A DNA stretch of 64,000 nt from DASZQL01 sp964391865. GTDB taxonomy: Bacteria > Planctomycetota > Phycisphaerae > Phycisphaerales > UBA1924. The notes beneath the pieces are model-generated. The model worked only from the letters and a program-made list of their open reading frames with translations, made no database searches and had not been told where the DNA came from. Shown here piece after piece: positions 16,518 to 25,482 of this stretch (positions are counted from its first letter, which is position 1; every line of letters begins with the position of its first letter). The position numbers were made by a program, and so were the translations under genes. Location of the stretch: NCBI GenBank assembly GCA_964391865.1, contig CAYMNQ010000006.1, positions 248,001-312,000 on the forward strand. Direction: 5' to 3'.

Positions 16518-19424
16518 TCAGAGCGTGCGGGCCACCTCCACCTTGCGGTAGCACTCGAGAACGTCGCCCTCCTTGATGTCGTCGTAGCCGACGATCTTCA
16601 TGCCGCATTCCTGACCGGCGCGGACCTCCTTGACGTCATCTTTGAACCGCTTGAGCTGCTCGAGGACGCGGGCGTTCTCGAAGACCACGCCGTTGCGGGT
16701 GATGCGGATGAACGCGTTGCGTTCGATCGTACCGTCGGTGATGTAGCAGCCGGCGATGGCGCCGACCTTCGACACCTTGAAGACCTGGCGCACGTCGGCG
16801 TGACCCAGGATCTCTTCCTTGATGTCGGGGGTGAGCAGGCCCCCCGCCGCCTTCTTCACGTCGTCGATGAGTTCGTAGATCACCTGGTAAGTGCGGATTT
16901 CGACGCCCTTCTGCTCCGCCGTCGAACGCGCGAGACCCGACGGGATGACGTTGAAGCCCATGATGACCGCGCCCGACGCGGCGGAGAGGCTGACGTCCGA
17001 TTCGGTGATGCCGCCCGATGCCGCGTGCAGCACGCGCACCTTCACGGCGTCCGTCGACACGCCCTCCACCGATTTCTTGATCACGTCCACCGAGCCCTGC
17101 ACGTCCGCCTTCACGACGACGAGCAGTTCCTTGATCTCCTTTTCCTTCAGCTGCGCGAACATCGAGTCGAGGGTGACCTTCGGCACCGCCAGTTCGCGCT
17201 CGCGGTCGAGCTGCTGGCGCTGCTCGGCGGCGTCCTGGGCGGTGCGCAGGCTGTCCACGATGAAGAACTTGTCGCCCGCGTCGGGCAGCTCGTTCAGGCC
17301 GCTGATCTTCACGGGCGTCGAAGGGTGCGCGGTCTTGATCCGCTTCCCGTGATCGTCGGTGATGTCGCGCACGCGCCCGAACGCGCGCCCGGCGACGACG
17401 ATGTCGCCCACCTTCAATTCGCCTTCCTGAACCAGGAGGTTCGCGGTCGCGCCGCGGCCCTCTTCGAGCCGCGCCTCGACCACCGCCCCGCGGGCCGGGC
17501 CTGCGAAGTCCGCTTTCAGGTCGAGGATCTGCGCCTGCAGGTCGAGCGTTTCGAGCAGTTCCGGGATGCCCTTGCCCGTGACGGCGCTGGTGCGGACGAC
17601 TTCGGTCTCGCCGCCCCATTCCGTCGGGTTCAGGCCCTGCTCCGCCAGCTTGCCGAAGATCTGCTGGATCTGCGAGTCGGTGACCTGCGGCAGGTCGATC
17701 TTGTTAAGCGCCACGACCACCGGCACCTTCGCCGCCTTCGCGTGGTTGATCGACTCGATGGTCTGCGGCATCACGCCGTCCACAGCCGAGATCACCAGCA
17801 CCACGATGTCCGTCATGTTCGCGCCTCGCGAGCGCATCTCGCTGAACGCCTGGTGGCCCGGCGTGTCGAGGAACGCGATGGACTTATCGTCGCTGCCGAC
17901 CCGCACCGGCACGCGGAACGCGCTGGTTTTCTGCGTGATGCCGCCCGCCTCGCCGGCGGCGACGTTCGCGTTGCGGATCTTGTCGAGCAGCGACGTCTTG
18001 CCGTGGTCCACGTGCCCCAGGATCGTGACGACCGGGCTGCGCGGGCGCAGGTCCGTCTGCTCACGTTTGGCGAATTCTTCGGCGACGACATCCTCGGCGC
18101 TCTTCGGCGCTTCGCCGATGAGCTCGATGTCGTAGTCCATCATGATCTCCTGCGCCTGCACGATGTCGATGCCCGAGTTCACCGTCGCCATGATCCCCTT
18201 CAGGAACAGCTTCTTGACGATCTCGGCGGCCTTCACGCCCGTCGCCGACGACAGGTCCTTGATGCTCAGTGGCACGACAATGTGGACCTTGCCGCCCTTC
18301 TCGGCGGGCGACGCCGAACGCTCGGAATGGCCCTGCTCGCGCAGCTTCGTCTCCCGCCGGCGCTGGCGGAGGAAGCCCTCCGAGCGGCTGAGCCGCTCCT
18401 CGCGCTCGATCAGGTCTTGGGCACGCCATGCGGCGGCTTCGGATTCCGACTGGGCCGATCGGCGTCCGCCGCCCGCCGCTGGTCGCGCGGGGCTGGCGGT
18501 TTCGCCCGCGCGGCGCTTGTTACGACGCGGGCTGCGGCTGGCGTCATCCTCGCCGCCACCGCCACCGCCGCCGACACCCGACCCGCCGCGCGGGCCGCGC
18601 GACGTCGGGATTGAATCATCGGAGGGGCCGCGCCGCGGGCGCGGGGCTTCGATCACATCCGCCTGCTCGACGCGGACGACCTTGGGCCCGCTCAGCTTCG
18701 CGGGCTTCTGCACTTCGGTGAGCTTCGGGCCCATCGGCTTGACCACCGTCGGGCGCGTCGGCACGTTCATCGGTGCCGGCGTGTGCTTGGTCGGCATGGG
18801 GCGCGCCGGCGGGCCGTGATGCCCGGCGCCGGGCGGCGACTTGGGGGGCGACCCGGGGCCGATTGGTGACGACGGAGCGGCCGGAGCGGCGGGCGGCGCG
18901 ACGGTCTGTGTTGCTTTCGCTGCCGGGGCGACCGGGGCGACCGGGGTGACCGGGGCGGTCGGGACGAGAGGGGCCGCCGGCGTTTCGGTCTGGGTCGACC
19001 GCGTTTCGGTTTCGATGACGTTCGGAGTCGGGGGAACAATCTTCACCGGCTGCTCGGGCACCACCAGCTTCGGGCGGCTGACCGGAGCGGCGGGCGGCGC
19101 TTCAGGCTCGGCAACGGCGGTCGCGGCCTCGGCGGCGTCGGTGTCGTGCGGACCATCGCCGCCCGCCTTTTTCGCGCGGGCACGCTTCGTCGCGGTGCGT
19201 GCGGCGTCGAGCTTCACAGGCTCGGCGGTTTCGACCGCGGTGTGCGGCGTGGCTTCGCCGACGGCGGAGGAGAACCACTCCCGGATCGTCGCCTCCAGGC
19301 CCGCCGAGACGGCGGACATGTGGTTCTCGATATTCGGGATGGCCTCGGCCTGGCACTTCTCCACGATGGCCTTGGAGTTCACGCCGAGGTCTTTTGCGAT
19401 CTGGAACACACGCTTGATGGCCAA
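16518..19424 (-). CDS. infB: Translation initiation factor IF-2
   Basis: GTPase that brings initiator tRNA to the 30S subunit. The TTG at 19424 gives an N-terminus LAIKRVFQIAKDLGVNSKA, like the IF2-N domain of other species; GGAG lies 8 nt before it. A long, low-complexity Pro/Ala/Thr-rich linker (about residues 75-330) with an RRNKRR-type basic patch follows. The G domain has GHVDHGKTSLLDKI (G1), DTPGHQAF (G3) and NKIDLPQ (G4), then the C-terminal beta-barrel domains ending VLECYRKVEVARTL. At 968 residues it is at the long end for IF-2 because of the linker. It is 74 nt downstream of nusA. Confidence 0.97.
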   Translation of the reverse strand: MAIKRVFQIAKDLGVNSKAIVEKCQAEAIPNIENHMSAVSAGLEATIREWFSSAVGEATPHTAVETAEPVKLDAARTATKRARAKKAGGDGPHDTDAAEAATAVAEPEAPPAAPVSRPKLVVPEQPVKIVPPTPNVIETETRSTQTETPAAPLVPTAPVTPVAPVAPAAKATQTVAPPAAPAAPSSPIGPGSPPKSPPGAGHHGPPARPMPTKHTPAPMNVPTRPTVVKPMGPKLTEVQKPAKLSGPKVVRVEQADVIEAPRPRRGPSDDSIPTSRGPRGGSGVGGGGGGGEDDASRSPRRNKRRAGETASPARPAAGGGRRSAQSESEAAAWRAQDLIEREERLSRSEGFLRQRRRETKLREQGHSERSASPAEKGGKVHIVVPLSIKDLSSATGVKAAEIVKKLFLKGIMATVNSGIDIVQAQEIMMDYDIELIGEAPKSAEDVVAEEFAKREQTDLRPRSPVVTILGHVDHGKTSLLDKIRNANVAAGEAGGITQKTSAFRVPVRVGSDDKSIAFLDTPGHQAFSEMRSRGANMTDIVVLVISAVDGVMPQTIESINHAKAAKVPVVVALNKIDLPQVTDSQIQQIFGKLAEQGLNPTEWGGETEVVRTSAVTGKGIPELLETLDLQAQILDLKADFAGPARGAVVEARLEEGRGATANLLVQEGELKVGDIVVAGRAFGRVRDITDDHGKRIKTAHPSTPVKISGLNELPDAGDKFFIVDSLRTAQDAAEQRQQLDRERELAVPKVTLDSMFAQLKEKEIKELLVVVKADVQGSVDVIKKSVEGVSTDAVKVRVLHAASGGITESDVSLSAASGAVIMGFNVIPSGLARSTAEQKGVEIRTYQVIYELIDDVKKAAGGLLTPDIKEEILGHADVRQVFKVSKVGAIAGCYITDGTIERNAFIRITRNGVVFENARVLEQLKRFKDDVKEVRAGQECGMKIVGYDDIKEGDVLECYRKVEVARTL

Positions 19425-19498
19425 AGTTCGCTCCGCTGTTGGACCGACCACTCCGCTCCGACCGATGCCGACACGCCCGCAGATTCGTTACCGAACGA

Positions 19499-20830
19499 TC
19501 ACGCCCCGGGCCCGCCCCCGCCGAGGATCGCCGCCGCTCGCGCGTCGTCCGACTCGCTGACCGCCGGTGCGCCCTCGCCCCCGCCGGTGAGCCCTTCGAG
19601 CAGGCGCTTGCCCGCGGCTTCCTCTTCCTGTTTCCGCTTGGCGGCTTCTTCCTTCTCGATCGCCTGCTGCTCGGCGACTTCCTTCGCCCGTGCCGAGCAC
19701 GTCCGCACGATCTCTTCCGCGACCTGCTGGTCGAGTTCGAGTTCGCTGACGAGCACGTCCGCGCCGACTTCTTCGATGTCGAAAACGCTGATCATGCCCA
19801 GTGCCGCGAGTCGGTCGAGCTTCTCTTCCGTGACGTGCCCCGTGCCGCGGAGTGTTTCCGCCATGATCTCGAGGCCCTTGTTGAACTCACCGGGGGTGAG
19901 AATGTCAATGTCCCACCCGGTGAGCCGTGCGGCGAGGCGCACGTTCTGCCCTCGCTTGCCGATCGCGAGCGAGAGCTGGTCATCGTTGACGACCACCGTG
20001 CCGCGCCCGAGCTCGAAGCACAGCGAGATTTCCGCGACTTCCGCCGGCTTGAGCGCGTTCTGGATGAGAATCTGGCTCGACTCGTTCCAGCGCACGATAT
20101 CGATCTTTTCCCCGTTGAGTTCGTCGACGATGTTCTTGATGCGCGAGCCGCGGACACCGACGCACGCGCCGACCGCATCGACCTTCGAATCGACGCTCGC
20201 CACCGCGATCTTGGTGCGGTAGCCCGCTTCGCGGGCCATCGCTTTGATGTCGATCAATTTTTCTGCGACCTCGGGCACCTCAACCTCGAACAGCTTCTTG
20301 ATGAAGTCCGGGTGGCTGCGCGACAGCACGATCTTCACCTGATTCCCCACGTCGCGCGTGTCGAGCACCAGGCAGCGGATGCGGTCGCCCGCGTGGAACT
20401 GCTCGCCCGGGATCTGCTCCGAGCGGGGCATGAACGCCTCGGCCCGGTCGACCGTGCAGACCAGCGCGCCGCCCTCGTACCGCTGCGCCACGCCCGTGAC
20501 GATTTCGCCGACTTTCTTGCTGAACGTCTCGTAAACGCTGGCGCGCTCGTCCTCCCGGAACTTCTGGATCATCACCTGTTTGAACGTCTGGGCGGCGATG
20601 CGCCCGAACGCCTCGGGGCTCATGCTCATGGGCTCGCCGTGCCGAGTGAGCTTGATCTCGCCCGTGACGCGGTCGACAGTGCACTTGAATTCCTCAGCGT
20701 CGAGCGTATTGAAGTGCTTGCGGGCCGCGGACACCATCGCCTGTTCAAGGTCCGACATCAGCGTGTCGCGATCAACGTTCCGGTCGCGAGCGATCGAGTC
20801 GATGATGCGGATCATTTCCTGAGTGTTCAT
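19499..20830 (-). CDS. nusA: Transcription termination/antitermination factor NusA
   Basis: RNA polymerase-binding factor controlling pausing, termination and antitermination. The ATG at 20830 begins MNTQEMIRIIDSIARDRNVD, the expected N-terminal domain. Then come an S1 domain (GEIVTGVAQRYEGGALVCTV) and KH domains with RSHPDFIKKLFEVEVPE, VGACVGVRGSRIKNIVDEL and LAIGKRGQNVRLAARLTGWDI. The C-terminal part has one HhH-like acidic repeat (TEEKLDRLAALGMISVFDIEEVG), then a charged helix and a glycine-rich tail. It is 443 residues; the longer frame to 21247 is non-coding. rimP, which usually precedes nusA, is not present upstream. Confidence 0.97.
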   Translation of the reverse strand: MNTQEMIRIIDSIARDRNVDRDTLMSDLEQAMVSAARKHFNTLDAEEFKCTVDRVTGEIKLTRHGEPMSMSPEAFGRIAAQTFKQVMIQKFREDERASVYETFSKKVGEIVTGVAQRYEGGALVCTVDRAEAFMPRSEQIPGEQFHAGDRIRCLVLDTRDVGNQVKIVLSRSHPDFIKKLFEVEVPEVAEKLIDIKAMAREAGYRTKIAVASVDSKVDAVGACVGVRGSRIKNIVDELNGEKIDIVRWNESSQILIQNALKPAEVAEISLCFELGRGTVVVNDDQLSLAIGKRGQNVRLAARLTGWDIDILTPGEFNKGLEIMAETLRGTGHVTEEKLDRLAALGMISVFDIEEVGADVLVSELELDQQVAEEIVRTCSARAKEVAEQQAIEKEEAAKRKQEEEAAGKRLLEGLTGGGEGAPAVSESDDARAAAILGGGGPGA

Positions 20831-21431
20831 TCCGAAGGTCCTTTCTGACGAGTCCGAATTACCAGGATGTCGAGCCAGCGATCCGCCGCCGGATCGCGCG
20901 TAGTGACGAAATGACGGCCCCAAAAACAATCGGGACCACGAACGCTCTATGGGCGCACGTGGTCCGCGGCGTCCCGATTCGGCGTCGATCGGCGAGAACC
21001 GCCGAACGACGATCGGGGAAGCTCCTCGATGGGGAGGGCTCAGCTCATCGCTTCGCACTCCGTTCCGCTTCGGCACCGAGCGCAGGAACCGCGCGCGAGC
21101 CGGAAGCGGCGAGGGGCCGGGCGAGCCGACGGCGAGCGACTCCCGTCGCCCGCGAACATGGGCTGCCCTTACCGCGCATTGTCTTGGACCGTACGCATGA
21201 GCTGACGTTCCTTGACCGACCACGGCCGCCACGGCGGCGACCAACACATTCCGAACCGAGAAGAGTACCCGCTTCGACCCCAGCTGGTCAATATGGAGGA
21301 AGCGAGATCGTTTGAATTGGGGACGAGCCGGGTGTCGCGGGCCGAGGTGGGGCGAGTGGGATTTGGCTCAGCGGTTACTCGGCCCCAGCCCCATCCCCAA
21401 GCCAAGCCCCAAGCCCCTAGACCCCACCATT
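20831..21431. other. 600-nt gap between divergent nusA and the STAS gene
   Basis: No coding frame here has family features, and rimP is absent. The interval must hold the nusA promoter and leader. An 8-bp perfect inverted repeat (GGACCACG at 20933-20940 and CGTGGTCC at 20958-20965, 17-nt loop) lies about 105 nt upstream of nusA and could fold in the leader RNA. I see no structured RNA family I can name. Confidence 0.4.
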
Positions 21432-21830
21432 TTGACGAACCGCCGCCCAAACGACGATGCTTCGCCGGTGGATCAAGTCACGCACGAGCTTTCTGGGCCG
21501 GACGGCAGGGTGGTGGTGCTGCGTCTTCCAGCCGACCTGAACCACGATAGCGCGGATGCCGTGCGAGCACTCTTAGCGCGGGCGCTGCCCAATCGGGAAG
21601 GGGCGGCGGCGGTGATCGACCTAGCCGCCGTGCGGCTGATCACGTCGATCGGCATCGCGGCGTTGCTGCAGATGGAGGAGTTCTGCCGCGACCGGGCCGC
21701 GCCCATGGTGCTGGCGAACGTGCCGAAGTCGCAGCAAGCGTTCCTCAAGATGCTCAAGCTGGACCGGAAGTTCGTGCAGGCGGAGTCGGTTGAAGAGGCA
21801 ATCCAGCGCGCGGTCGGCTCGGCGGCGTGA
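21432..21830 (+). CDS. STAS-domain protein (anti-sigma factor antagonist-like)
   Basis: About 130 residues; residues from VDQVTHELSGPDGRVVVLRL onward form one STAS domain with the strand AAVIDLAAVRLITSIGIAAL, where ITSIG matches the phosphorylatable-serine loop (D-S-S/T-G-I in SpoIIAA; here I-T-S-I-G). Such proteins bind anti-sigma/switch kinases or act in stressosomes. The start is uncertain: TTG codons at 21312 and 21432 and a GTG at 21468 are the only options, none with a good ribosome binding site; 21432 is a compromise. It converges on fliM with a 6-nt gap. No partner kinase is adjacent, so the pathway is unknown. Confidence 0.75.
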   Translation: MTNRRPNDDASPVDQVTHELSGPDGRVVVLRLPADLNHDSADAVRALLARALPNREGAAAVIDLAAVRLITSIGIAALLQMEEFCRDRAAPMVLANVPKSQQAFLKMLKLDRKFVQAESVEEAIQRAVGSAA

Positions 21831-21836
21831 GCACGC

Positions 21837-22853
21837 TCACACCCGGTCCGTCGCCGTGACATGCCGAACGACCTTGAGCGCGAGCGAGCCCTTGTGCCGC
21901 CCGAGCTCGGCGAGCAGTTTCTTCTCGCCCTCGACGCAGATGATCACCGGCCTCTCGGCGGGGGCGTCGGTGGTGAGGATGTCTCCGACCGACAGGCGCA
22001 GCAGGTCGCTGAGCGTGATCGCTGTTTCCGCCAGCAGCCCGCTGACGCTGAGCGTGGCGCCGGCGAGTTCGGCGGCGATCTGCTTGTCGAGACCCTCGGT
22101 GACTTTCAGCTTGCTCGCGGAGAACCAGCTCTGCGACGACAGCGCCCCCATGAGCGGCTCGATCACGTTGTACGGGATGCACAGGTTCATCGTGCCGGCG
22201 CGGCTCGACATCTTCAGCTCGAAGCCGATCACCACCACGACCTCGTTGGGCGGCACGATCTGCACGAGATGCGGGTTCGACTCCGTCCCCGCGACGGCGA
22301 AATCCATTGGCTTGATGCTGGTCCACGCTTCGCGGAGCGCGTCGAGCGCGCGGGCGGTGACCTTCGAGATCAGGCGCGTCTCGATCATCGTCTGCGGGCG
22401 CTGCGGGATGAACAGTTCCTGATTGTTGCCCCCCAGCAGGCGATCGATGATCGGGTAGATGATCAGCGGGCTGATCTCGAGACACATGTTCCCTTCGAGC
22501 GGGGCGGCGGTGAGCAGGTTGAAGCTCGTCGGGTTCGGCAGGCTGGCGATGAATTCCGCGTACGTCATCTGGTCGCAGGTGGCGACCTTCACCTCGACGA
22601 TCGTGCGCAGGAACCCCGAGAGCGCAGCGCCGAAATTTCGTGCAAAGCTCTCGTGCAGCGTCTCGAGCGCGCGCATCTGGTCCTTGCTGATGCGCTCGGG
22701 TCGCTTGAAATCGTACGGACGGATCTCGACGCTGTCGAAGTCCTTCCGGTGCCGGCTGAAGACCCGCGCCTGTGGTTCGGGTTCTTTCACCTCGCCGGTG
22801 TTGACCGCCGCCAGAAGGGCGTCTACTTCATTCTGGTCAAGCACGTCGGTCAT
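21837..22853 (-). CDS. fliM: Flagellar motor switch protein FliM
   Basis: Component of the C-ring that binds CheY-P and FliG/FliN. The N-terminal DVLDQNEVDALLAAV is the CheY-P-binding peptide. The middle domain has LETLHESFARNFGAALSGFLRT and PLEGNMCLEISPLIIYPIIDRLLGG, and the C-terminal FliN-like domain includes LSDLLRLSVGDILTTD. The ATG at 22853 gives 338 residues, the usual length; the frame to 22967 lacks homology. It sits alone on the minus strand, about 24 kb from the position between fliL and fliN where it is normally encoded, and has dsbD divergent on its other side. Confidence 0.96.
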   Translation of the reverse strand: MTDVLDQNEVDALLAAVNTGEVKEPEPQARVFSRHRKDFDSVEIRPYDFKRPERISKDQMRALETLHESFARNFGAALSGFLRTIVEVKVATCDQMTYAEFIASLPNPTSFNLLTAAPLEGNMCLEISPLIIYPIIDRLLGGNNQELFIPQRPQTMIETRLISKVTARALDALREAWTSIKPMDFAVAGTESNPHLVQIVPPNEVVVVIGFELKMSSRAGTMNLCIPYNVIEPLMGALSSQSWFSASKLKVTEGLDKQIAAELAGATLSVSGLLAETAITLSDLLRLSVGDILTTDAPAERPVIICVEGEKKLLAELGRHKGSLALKVVRHVTATDRV

Positions 22854-23065
22854 GGTGGCGTGGAATCCATGTCCCCGGCGGGGGCCGGGAATGGTGAGCA
22901 GGTCCGATGGGTTGTTATCGAGTCGTGAGGGGTGGGGGCTTGAGGGGAGGGGGCGGCTGCCGCGCAATCGGGCGCGAGCGGTACACCACTTCCGCGTGGA
23001 TTGAGCCGGGAATCAACGCGACCCGAACGGAATCAAACTGTTTTGTGGAGGCTTACAGTACCCAT

Positions 23066-25201
23066 ATGAAGCACTTGCCTCGATCAACAATTGGATTCTT
23101 GCGGTCCCTCCTAATGCTTTTTCTCGTCGCCGGACTGAGCGGGATCGTCGCGAAGGCCGCCGGCCCGGCGGGCGGCGGCGGGCCGGTTGTGACCGTCAGC
23201 GCCACGCCGAGCCGATCCTCGGTCCCGGTCGGCGGCCGGTTGGTGATCGCCGTCACCCTCGATCACGCGGAGCACTGGCACACCTGGCCCAGCGCGGATC
23301 AGGACGTGCTGCCGAAGGACATCGCCGAGTTCGCGATCCGCACCACAATCACGACGGTCGGCGGTGATCCCCCCGCGCTCGACGCCCCCGCCGCGTGGCT
23401 GGGCACGCGCGGCACGACCCAGTGGCCCACGCCCGAGCCGGCGCTGGTCGCCGATCCCAACGGCGGGGCGGACCCGATCTCGCTGCCAACGTATCAGGGC
23501 AAGGCGGTCGCGTTCCTGCCCGTGACACTCAGCGAATCGCTCGCGCCGGGTCGGCACACGCTCGGACTGATCGTCGGGTTCCAGGCGTGCAACGACAAGT
23601 CATGCGAGGCGCCGGAAGAACAGCCACTGAGCGTGACCATCGAGGTGACGAGCGGGGGCGACGCCGCGGTGCGTGAAGCGTGGCTGGCGGATGGGCCGAA
23701 CAAGGCGCTCTTCGCGCCGTTCAAGCCGGCGAACTTCACCCCGCCGCCGCCCCCCGTGACGGGCGCGCCGACGACGGCCACGGAGACAAAGGACCCCGCG
23801 CCCGCGAACGAGTCGAAGGATCTGAAGGTCGATGCGTTCGGGCTTGGCTTTACGATCAACGACGCGGGTTCGGCGCTCGGCACCGCGCTCGTGATCCTGG
23901 TGGCGCTGTTGGGCGGGTTCATCCTCAACCTCACGCCGTGCGTGCTGCCCATGATCCCGCTGAAGATCCTCGGGCTGTCTCAGGCTGCGAAAGACCCGAA
24001 GAAGTCGCTCTTCCTCGGCATCGTGATGTGCCTTGGTGTGGTGTTTTTCTGGATCGTGATCGGCGCGTGCATCGCGTTCATCCAAGGATTTGACGACGTC
24101 AGCACGTTGTTCCAGCTCTGGTGGTTCGTGCTGGGGATCGGGCTCTTCATCGGCGCGATGGCCGTCGGCATGCTCGGGCTGTTCACGGTCGGGCTGCCCA
24201 AGTGGGTGTACATGGTGAACCCGAGCCAGGACACGGTCCGCGGCTCGTTCATCTTCGGGATCATGACGGCGGTGCTCGCGACGCCCTGCATCGCGCCGTT
24301 CCTGGGGACCGCGGTCGCGTGGGCGACGCGCCAGACGCCGGCGATCACGCTGCTCGCGTTCCTCGCGGTCGGCTCGGGGATGGCGCTGCCGTACCTGATC
24401 CTCGCGGCGAACCCGAAGTGGGTGGACAAAGTTCCGAAGAGCGGGCCGGCGAGCGAAGTGGTGAAGCAGGTGATGGGCCTGCTGATGCTCGCGGTCGCGG
24501 CGTTTTTCATCGGCAGCGCGTTCCTCAGCCTCTCCGCTGATGTCCCGTACCTCTGGCAGGTGCTGCACTGGTGGATCGCCACCGTCTTCGCGGCGTGCGC
24601 GGCGTTCTGGCTCGCGCTCCGCACGTTCCAGCTCAGCAAGTCGGGCGTGAAGCGCGCGGTCTTCTCGCTGGTCGCGCTCATCCTCGTGGGCGGCATCGGG
24701 TGGTGGACGATGCGGCTGACGGATCTCGAGGCGCGGGTCCACGCACAGGAACTTGCGGCCAAAGAGAAGTCGGAGCAAAACGGCGAAGACGCCGCCCGCT
24801 TCTGGGTCCGCTACACGCCGTCGAAGTTCGAGCAGGCGATCGCACGCGGCGATGTGGTGGTGCTGGACTTCACCGCGTCGTGGTGCCTGAACTGCAAGGC
24901 GCTGAAAGCCGCCGTGCTCAGCCGAGAAGATGTCGAGAAGGAACTGCTCGCGCCGGGCGTCACGTCGTTCCTCGCCGACCTCTCCAGCCGGCATGACAAG
25001 GGCTGGGACCGTCTGCGTTCGCTGGGACGGAAGGGAATCCCGCTGCTCGCCGTCTTCGGACCCGGCACGAAGGAACCGTGGATCAGCGACGCGTACACGG
25101 TGGATCAGGTGCGGACCGCGATCCGGGCCGCCAAGGGGCAGCCGGGCGGGTCGCGGGCGGAATCCAGCGGGAATCCGGACCTCGCCGCCGGCCGGCGTTG
25201 A
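23066..25201 (+). CDS. dsbD: Thiol:disulfide interchange protein DsbD
   Basis: Transfers electrons from cytoplasmic thioredoxin to periplasmic proteins. The 711 residues comprise a signal peptide (FLRSLLMLFLVAGLSGIVAKA), an N-terminal DsbD-alpha domain (GHWHTWP-like AEHWHTWPSA, FQACNDKSCEAPEEQ), an eight-helix membrane domain with the two redox cysteines in LNLTPCVLPMIPLKI and LATPCIAPFLGTAVAWA, and a C-terminal thioredoxin domain with DFTASWCLNCKALK (CLNC active site) near residue 610. GGAGG lies 11 nt before the ATG. It is divergent from fliM. The overall order is that of cytochrome-c-biogenesis DsbD. Confidence 0.95.
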   Translation: MKHLPRSTIGFLRSLLMLFLVAGLSGIVAKAAGPAGGGGPVVTVSATPSRSSVPVGGRLVIAVTLDHAEHWHTWPSADQDVLPKDIAEFAIRTTITTVGGDPPALDAPAAWLGTRGTTQWPTPEPALVADPNGGADPISLPTYQGKAVAFLPVTLSESLAPGRHTLGLIVGFQACNDKSCEAPEEQPLSVTIEVTSGGDAAVREAWLADGPNKALFAPFKPANFTPPPPPVTGAPTTATETKDPAPANESKDLKVDAFGLGFTINDAGSALGTALVILVALLGGFILNLTPCVLPMIPLKILGLSQAAKDPKKSLFLGIVMCLGVVFFWIVIGACIAFIQGFDDVSTLFQLWWFVLGIGLFIGAMAVGMLGLFTVGLPKWVYMVNPSQDTVRGSFIFGIMTAVLATPCIAPFLGTAVAWATRQTPAITLLAFLAVGSGMALPYLILAANPKWVDKVPKSGPASEVVKQVMGLLMLAVAAFFIGSAFLSLSADVPYLWQVLHWWIATVFAACAAFWLALRTFQLSKSGVKRAVFSLVALILVGGIGWWTMRLTDLEARVHAQELAAKEKSEQNGEDAARFWVRYTPSKFEQAIARGDVVVLDFTASWCLNCKALKAAVLSREDVEKELLAPGVTSFLADLSSRHDKGWDRLRSLGRKGIPLLAVFGPGTKEPWISDAYTVDQVRTAIRAAKGQPGGSRAESSGNPDLAAGRR

Positions 25202-25293
25202 TGGAATTGACTTGCCCGACCGGCGGGCGTATTTTCTCTCCCCCGACCCCGCCATCCGGCGGGTTCGGCAGCCGATACACTGTCGGCGACAAC

Positions 25294-25365
25294 GCGGGTG
25301 TAGCTCAGTGGTAGAGCGTCACGTTGCCAACGTGAAAGTCGAGGGTTCGAGTCCCTTCACCCGCT
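25294..25365 (+). tRNA. tRNA-Gly (anticodon GCC)
   Basis: Cloverleaf: acceptor GCGGGTG/CACCCGC, D-arm GCTC-AGTGGTA-GAGC, anticodon stem TCACG/CGTGA with loop TTGCCAA (anticodon GCC, reading GGC/GGU), T-arm GAGGG-TTCGAGT-CCCTT, and discriminator T. Length is 72 nt with no encoded CCA. It lies between dsbD and the RDD-domain gene. Confidence 0.96.
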
Positions 25366-25382
25366 TTGCGTCAGATGACGCC

Positions 25383-25416
25383 AACCCGTGACGCCGCAAG
25401 GCGTTGCGGGTTTTTT
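25383..25416 (+). terminator. Rho-independent terminator after tRNA-Gly
   Basis: AACCCGTGACGCC pairs with GGCGTTGCGGGTT around GCAA, followed by a run of T (TTTTTT). It begins 17 nt after the tRNA 3' end. Confidence 0.85.
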
Positions 25417-25470
25417 CGTGGCTTCGGATCGCTCGTCGCCCGTCCCGCCGGTGCGGGGCGCGCTTGCCAC

Positions 25471-25476
25471 TATGAT
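25471..25476 (+). promoter_or_regulatory. -10-like box TATGAT directly before a start codon
   Basis: TATGAT, then CCCCGC, then the ATG at 25483. The spacing predicts a transcript starting at or near the A of the ATG. The same CCCCGC spacer follows the box at 8431-8436. Confidence 0.5.
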
Positions 25477-25482
25477 CCCCGC

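Noticed and set aside
20831..21431. Structured RNA gene (RNase P, tmRNA, SRP, 6S)
   Set aside because: No conserved core sequences of these RNAs were recognised on either strand.
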